From: Paenibacillus sp. J2TS4
Lineage (GTDB): Bacteria > Bacillota > Bacilli > Paenibacillales > NBRC-103111
NCBI RefSeq assembly: GCF_018403245.1
Contig: NZ_BOSH01000004.1
Span: forward strand, 372,001-436,000
Direction: 5' to 3'
DNA length: 64,000 bases
The position numbers and the translations under genes were made by a program. Numbering within the stretch: position 1 is the stretch's first letter; every line of letters begins with the position of its first letter. The notes under the pieces were generated by a model. It ran no database searches. It worked only from the letters and a program-made list of their open reading frames with translations, and had not been told where the DNA came from. Shown one piece after another: positions 60,731-64,000 of this stretch.

Positions 60731-62374
60731 ATGTTAAGAAAATATATGGTTGCCGGTATGTGTGTGGTGTTAAGCTCGTCTTTAGTTCTAAGCGCTTGCG
60801 GCAAAACAGAAGAAAAAGGAGCGGAGTCCAGCCCGGCGGGAGAAGTGAACCCAAAGGGAGTCTTCCCCATTACAAATGAGAAAACCACCCTCAAGGTGAT
60901 GGTGAAAGGGAGCAACTCGGTCGAAAATTTCGCCACTAACGAGTTTACGAAGTGGCTGGAGGAAAAGACCAACATTCATATCGAGTGGGAAGTAGCACCC
61001 AACAAAACAGCCGATGAGAAGCTGAATATTACACTGGCCAGCGGGGATTATCCCGACGTTCTGCTTGGTTTCGCGGTCAAGCCTGTTCAGCAGGCGTTAT
61101 ACGGAAAGGATGGAGTATTCCTGCCTCTTAACGATCTGATAGACAAGTACGGGGAGTATACGAATCAGATGTTCGAAGCGGAACCTACGGCCCGGGATGT
61201 CATCACCGCTCCGGACGGAAATATTTATGCCCTGCCGATGGTCAACGACTGCTTCCACTGTTCGATGGGAACGAAGATGTGGATTAACCAAACGTGGCTG
61301 GATAAATTAGGCTTGTCCACTCCCCAGACGACCGAAGAATTCCGGGAGGTGCTTAGAGCGTTCAAGGAGCAGGATCCCAACGGCAACGGCAAGGCGGATG
61401 AAATTCCACTGGTTGGCGCTACGAATGGTCCACAGTCCAAAATCGAGTTGTTCTTAATGAGGTCGTTCATTGAATTTGACGGCTCGGGACAGTTCCTGAA
61501 GGACGGTAAAATCGATGTAGCCTACAACAAGCCGGAATGGAAGGAAGGCTTGAAATATTTGAATTCACTGTTTGCAGAAGGCTTGTTATCTCCGCAAAGC
61601 TTTACGCAGGACCGGAATCAATTGAAGCAAATGGGAGAAAATCCGGATGCTCAAATATTAGGGGCTGTCCCTTCACAGAATCCAACGGTGTTCGTATCGA
61701 TGGAGTCCGAAAGAGCGAAGGACTATGTGACCATTCCGCCGCTTGAAGGGCCTAACGGTGTCCGCTCTGCCAACTATAACCCTTACGCTGCGACAGGCAA
61801 CGGATATTTTGTCATTACGAACAAGGCTAAAAATCCGGAAGCCGCATTCCGTTTGGCAGACTTCCTGTACAGCGAAGAAGCGACGATGAGAGGGAATATA
61901 GGAAGGCCGGATCAGGAATGGAAGAAGGCGGACGATGGGGAATTGGGCATCGACGGCAACCCGGCCAAATGGAAGCAGCTTTCGACCTTCGGTAATGTGC
62001 AGAATGTCCATTGGGCTCAAACCGGACCGTCGCTGCGCACGAGTGAATTCCGCTTAAGTCAGGCGGCCGATCCGGACAATCCGCTGGAGATCATTCTGTA
62101 CAACGAAACGAAAAATAACTACGAGCCCTATAAAATGGACGCCAGTCTAGTCGTTCCACCGATGTATTATACGAATGAACAGGCGGAGGAAATGGCCGAT
62201 ATTACGAAGACGATCACGGATTACAAGGATGAGATGCTGGCTAAAGCGGTCATTGGGGAGATCGATATCGACAAAGAATGGGACAACTATGTGAAAACGT
62301 TAGAAAAGATGAAGCTTCCTCGATACCTGGAAATCATGCAAGAGGCTTATGACGTTTCTGTGTTTAAAAAGTAA
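60731..62374 (+). CDS. Extracellular solute-binding lipoprotein (LipO/YtcQ type)
   Basis: 547 aa, large binding protein of the LplABC type. Lipobox LVLSAC (Cys about 23). Typical stretches: TNIHIEWEVAPNKTADEKL, YPDVLLGFAV, LGLSTPQTTEEFREVLRAFK. It binds an oligosaccharide for the two permeases upstream. AGGGAGGGG ribosome site. No ATPase gene follows, as usual for these systems. Confidence 0.94.
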   Translation: MLRKYMVAGMCVVLSSSLVLSACGKTEEKGAESSPAGEVNPKGVFPITNEKTTLKVMVKGSNSVENFATNEFTKWLEEKTNIHIEWEVAPNKTADEKLNITLASGDYPDVLLGFAVKPVQQALYGKDGVFLPLNDLIDKYGEYTNQMFEAEPTARDVITAPDGNIYALPMVNDCFHCSMGTKMWINQTWLDKLGLSTPQTTEEFREVLRAFKEQDPNGNGKADEIPLVGATNGPQSKIELFLMRSFIEFDGSGQFLKDGKIDVAYNKPEWKEGLKYLNSLFAEGLLSPQSFTQDRNQLKQMGENPDAQILGAVPSQNPTVFVSMESERAKDYVTIPPLEGPNGVRSANYNPYAATGNGYFVITNKAKNPEAAFRLADFLYSEEATMRGNIGRPDQEWKKADDGELGIDGNPAKWKQLSTFGNVQNVHWAQTGPSLRTSEFRLSQAADPDNPLEIILYNETKNNYEPYKMDASLVVPPMYYTNEQAEEMADITKTITDYKDEMLAKAVIGEIDIDKEWDNYVKTLEKMKLPRYLEIMQEAYDVSVFKK

Positions 62375-62469
62375 GCAGTCAGCATAAGAAAACCCAACGG
62401 AATGTTAAATAAGCCATCGGCTGGTTCCTTGTTGCTATGGTATCATTTTTAGAAAATATCCATGTGTAA

Positions 62470-62548
62470 AGGTCTGGTGAAGCTGTCGATTTCCATCGAC
62501 TCTCTGCTAAAAGTAATCTTGGGAGTGATTAAAAATTTTGCCAGACCT
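62470..62548 (+). promoter_or_regulatory. Structured leader upstream of the fucosidase gene
   Basis: AGGTCTGG (62470-62477) pairs with CCAGACCT (62541-62548) and encloses a perfect hairpin GTCGAT-TTCC-ATCGAC (62485-62500) and a weaker TCTC/GGGA stem (62501-62524), giving a three-way junction. It ends 30 bases before the start codon and has no U-run, so it is a possible 5' regulatory RNA rather than a terminator. Confidence 0.4.
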
Positions 62549-62577
62549 CTGGATAAAGAAAGGAAAAGCCTATAGCG

Positions 62578-64000
62578 ATGTTAAAAAAAGAAGATTTAAT
62601 GGATAACGCCGAGCAGGAGGCTAAGGAGAGCCGGCAGCAAGGGAACGGCGCATTGGCTCTCCATGATCCGGAGCATGAAGAGAGGATAGCTTGGTGGCGG
62701 GAAGCGAGATTAGGAATGTTCATCCATTGGGGGCTCTACTCGTTACCGGGCGGAATATGGCGCGGCGAGGAAGTAAAGGCGGCCTATGCCGAGCATCTCC
62801 AATTAAAGGCGCAAATTCCGATTAAGGAATATGAAACGATCGCTGCCGAATTTAATCCCGTCAAGTTCGATGCCGATGAATGGGCGCGAGCCGCCAAGGA
62901 TGCCGGGATGAAATATTTGGTCGTCACAACCAAGCATCATGACGGATTCGCGATGTACGATTCGAAGGTGAGCGATTATAACATCGTCAAGGCTACTCCT
63001 TATGGACGTGATCCGATGGCGGAATTGGCGGAGGCGTGCCATAAGCATGGAGTGAAGCTGTGCTTTTATTATTCGCATTCGATGGATTGGCATCACCCTG
63101 ATTCCCAAGGGAATACGCTGGATTTTCCCGCCAATATCGGAGCTTATGATCCGGTCGAATCCTGGATTGACGATGAGGATAAAGCCTCTCGATACGAGCG
63201 ATATTTACAGCAAAAAGCGTTCCCGCAAATCAAGGAGCTGCTGACGCAATACGGACCGGTCGGTGTGATCTGGTTCGATTGCGGACACAAGCTGACGAGA
63301 GAGCAGGGAGAACGCTTCATGGAAGTGGTCCGCAGCGAGCAGCCCGATTGTCTTGTTAATCGCCGTGTATGGAAAGACCCTCTCGGGGATTACGGCAATA
63401 CGATGGATAACCAGCCTCACGTCCGGGTCTCGCGCCCGGATTGGGAATCGATTGCTACGCTGAACGATTCGTGGGGCTACAAAAAGCTGGATAACAACTG
63501 GAAAACGCCATTAGAAATAATCCACAATCTGATAGATGTGGTCAGCATGAACGGCAATTTTCTGATCAATGTCGGCCCGACGGGTGAAGGAGACTTTGAT
63601 CCGATGTCGTTGCAGCTCCTTAGAGAGATTGGCGGTTGGCTGCGCGTCAATGGGGATAGTATTTACGGCACCGTACAAAGCCCGATCGGCAAACCGCCCT
63701 GGGGACGCTGTACGCTGAAGGGGAACAAGCTGTACCTGCATGTGTTCGACTGGCCGGCAAGCGGCAAGCTGCTTGTGCCGGGAATTCGTAACGGGATTGT
63801 ACGGGCTTCCCTGCTAGCTGATCCGGAAGGAAGTGCCCTCGAGGTGACCCGGCTCAATAGCGATGATCTGCTTATCCGCGTTCCCAGCGAGGCTCCAGAT
63901 GAGCTCGTATCCGTCGTTGCTCTCGAGTTGTCCGGGCCGGTGTCCGCCAATCCGGTCAAACGGCTGTATACGTCCGAATATGACAATGTTTTCTCCGCGT
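62578..64000 (+). CDS. GH29 alpha-L-fucosidase (3' partial)
   Basis: 474 codons seen, running off the right edge. GH29 marks: WWREARLGMFIHWGLYSLPGG, YLVVTTKHHDGFAMYDSKVSDYNI, GVKLCFYYSHSMDWHHP, and the nucleophile Asp in GVIWFDCG. No signal peptide, so it acts on imported oligosaccharides. ATG 62578 follows AAGGAAA; ATG 62599 is an alternative. Probably controlled by the YesM/YesN pair and fed by the upstream importer. Confidence 0.93.
   Translation, partial: MLKKEDLMDNAEQEAKESRQQGNGALALHDPEHEERIAWWREARLGMFIHWGLYSLPGGIWRGEEVKAAYAEHLQLKAQIPIKEYETIAAEFNPVKFDADEWARAAKDAGMKYLVVTTKHHDGFAMYDSKVSDYNIVKATPYGRDPMAELAEACHKHGVKLCFYYSHSMDWHHPDSQGNTLDFPANIGAYDPVESWIDDEDKASRYERYLQQKAFPQIKELLTQYGPVGVIWFDCGHKLTREQGERFMEVVRSEQPDCLVNRRVWKDPLGDYGNTMDNQPHVRVSRPDWESIATLNDSWGYKKLDNNWKTPLEIIHNLIDVVSMNGNFLINVGPTGEGDFDPMSLQLLREIGGWLRVNGDSIYGTVQSPIGKPPWGRCTLKGNKLYLHVFDWPASGKLLVPGIRNGIVRASLLADPEGSALEVTRLNSDDLLIRVPSEAPDELVSVVALELSGPVSANPVKRLYTSEYDNVFSA

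Overview
The window looks like a chromosome segment of a spore-forming member of the Bacillota, most probably Paenibacillus or a close relative. The support is a tricistronic spore germination receptor, a PdaB-type deacetylase, YjcZ-type sporulation microproteins, long YesM/YesN two-component systems next to Lpl-type sugar importers, many AraC-family regulators, strong AGGAGG ribosome binding sites and mid-range GC. No rRNA or intact tRNA gene was found.

Layout. 1-4.9 kb: an HscC-like Hsp70 (5' end outside the window), a J-domain/TPR co-chaperone and a DUF1266 protein in one tight operon. 5.2-12 kb: SulP anion transporter, ribosomal protein L25/Ctc, a low-GC GNAT acetyltransferase, N-acetylglucosamine-6-phosphate deacetylase, a HAD phosphatase and a fuconolactonase-like amidohydrolase. 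12.1-13.6 kb: an accessory patch with a nuclease-fold/HTH protein, a fragment of tRNA-Ala and four palindromes at an exact 52-bp period. 13.6-18 kb: a PhyH-HEAT fusion, an M3 oligopeptidase and an AraC regulator. 18.3-22.2 kb: a GbsR-type regulator divergent from the opuA glycine betaine transporter. 22.4-25.5 kb: BlaI-like repressor, short M56 protease, TlpA-like thioredoxin, Lgt-like membrane protein and OsmC. 25.6-33.6 kb: PdaB-like deacetylase, a coiled-coil protein, an SGNH/MBOAT O-acetylation pair and a Ger receptor in the order B-A-C.

34-46.2 kb is the most coherent metabolic region: a CUT1 sugar importer with a long leader, a lipoprotein, a DeoR regulator, and a divergent operon of erythritol/L-threitol-type dehydrogenase, RpiB-type isomerase, DhaK, DhaL, GlpX, HAD phosphatase and glycerophosphodiesterase. 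I read it as a tetritol utilisation locus: tetritol to erythrulose to erythrulose phosphate to erythrose 4-phosphate, with GlpX perhaps acting on sedoheptulose bisphosphate.

46.3-55 kb holds two YjcZ microproteins, an oxidoreductase, two AraC regulators, an HD phosphohydrolase, a sulfatase, and then a repeat-rich patch with an IS remnant. 55.8-64 kb is a glycan locus: YesN/YesM, LplB/LplC/LipO-type importer and a GH29 alpha-L-fucosidase cut by the window end.

Three dispersed repeat systems stand out: the 52-bp-period palindromes (13.2-13.4 kb), a roughly 50-bp-period TAACGA family (55.2-55.4 kb) and a structured element with terminal inverted repeats of about 260 bp (full copy at 53.7 kb, partial copies at 27.1 and 48.8 kb).
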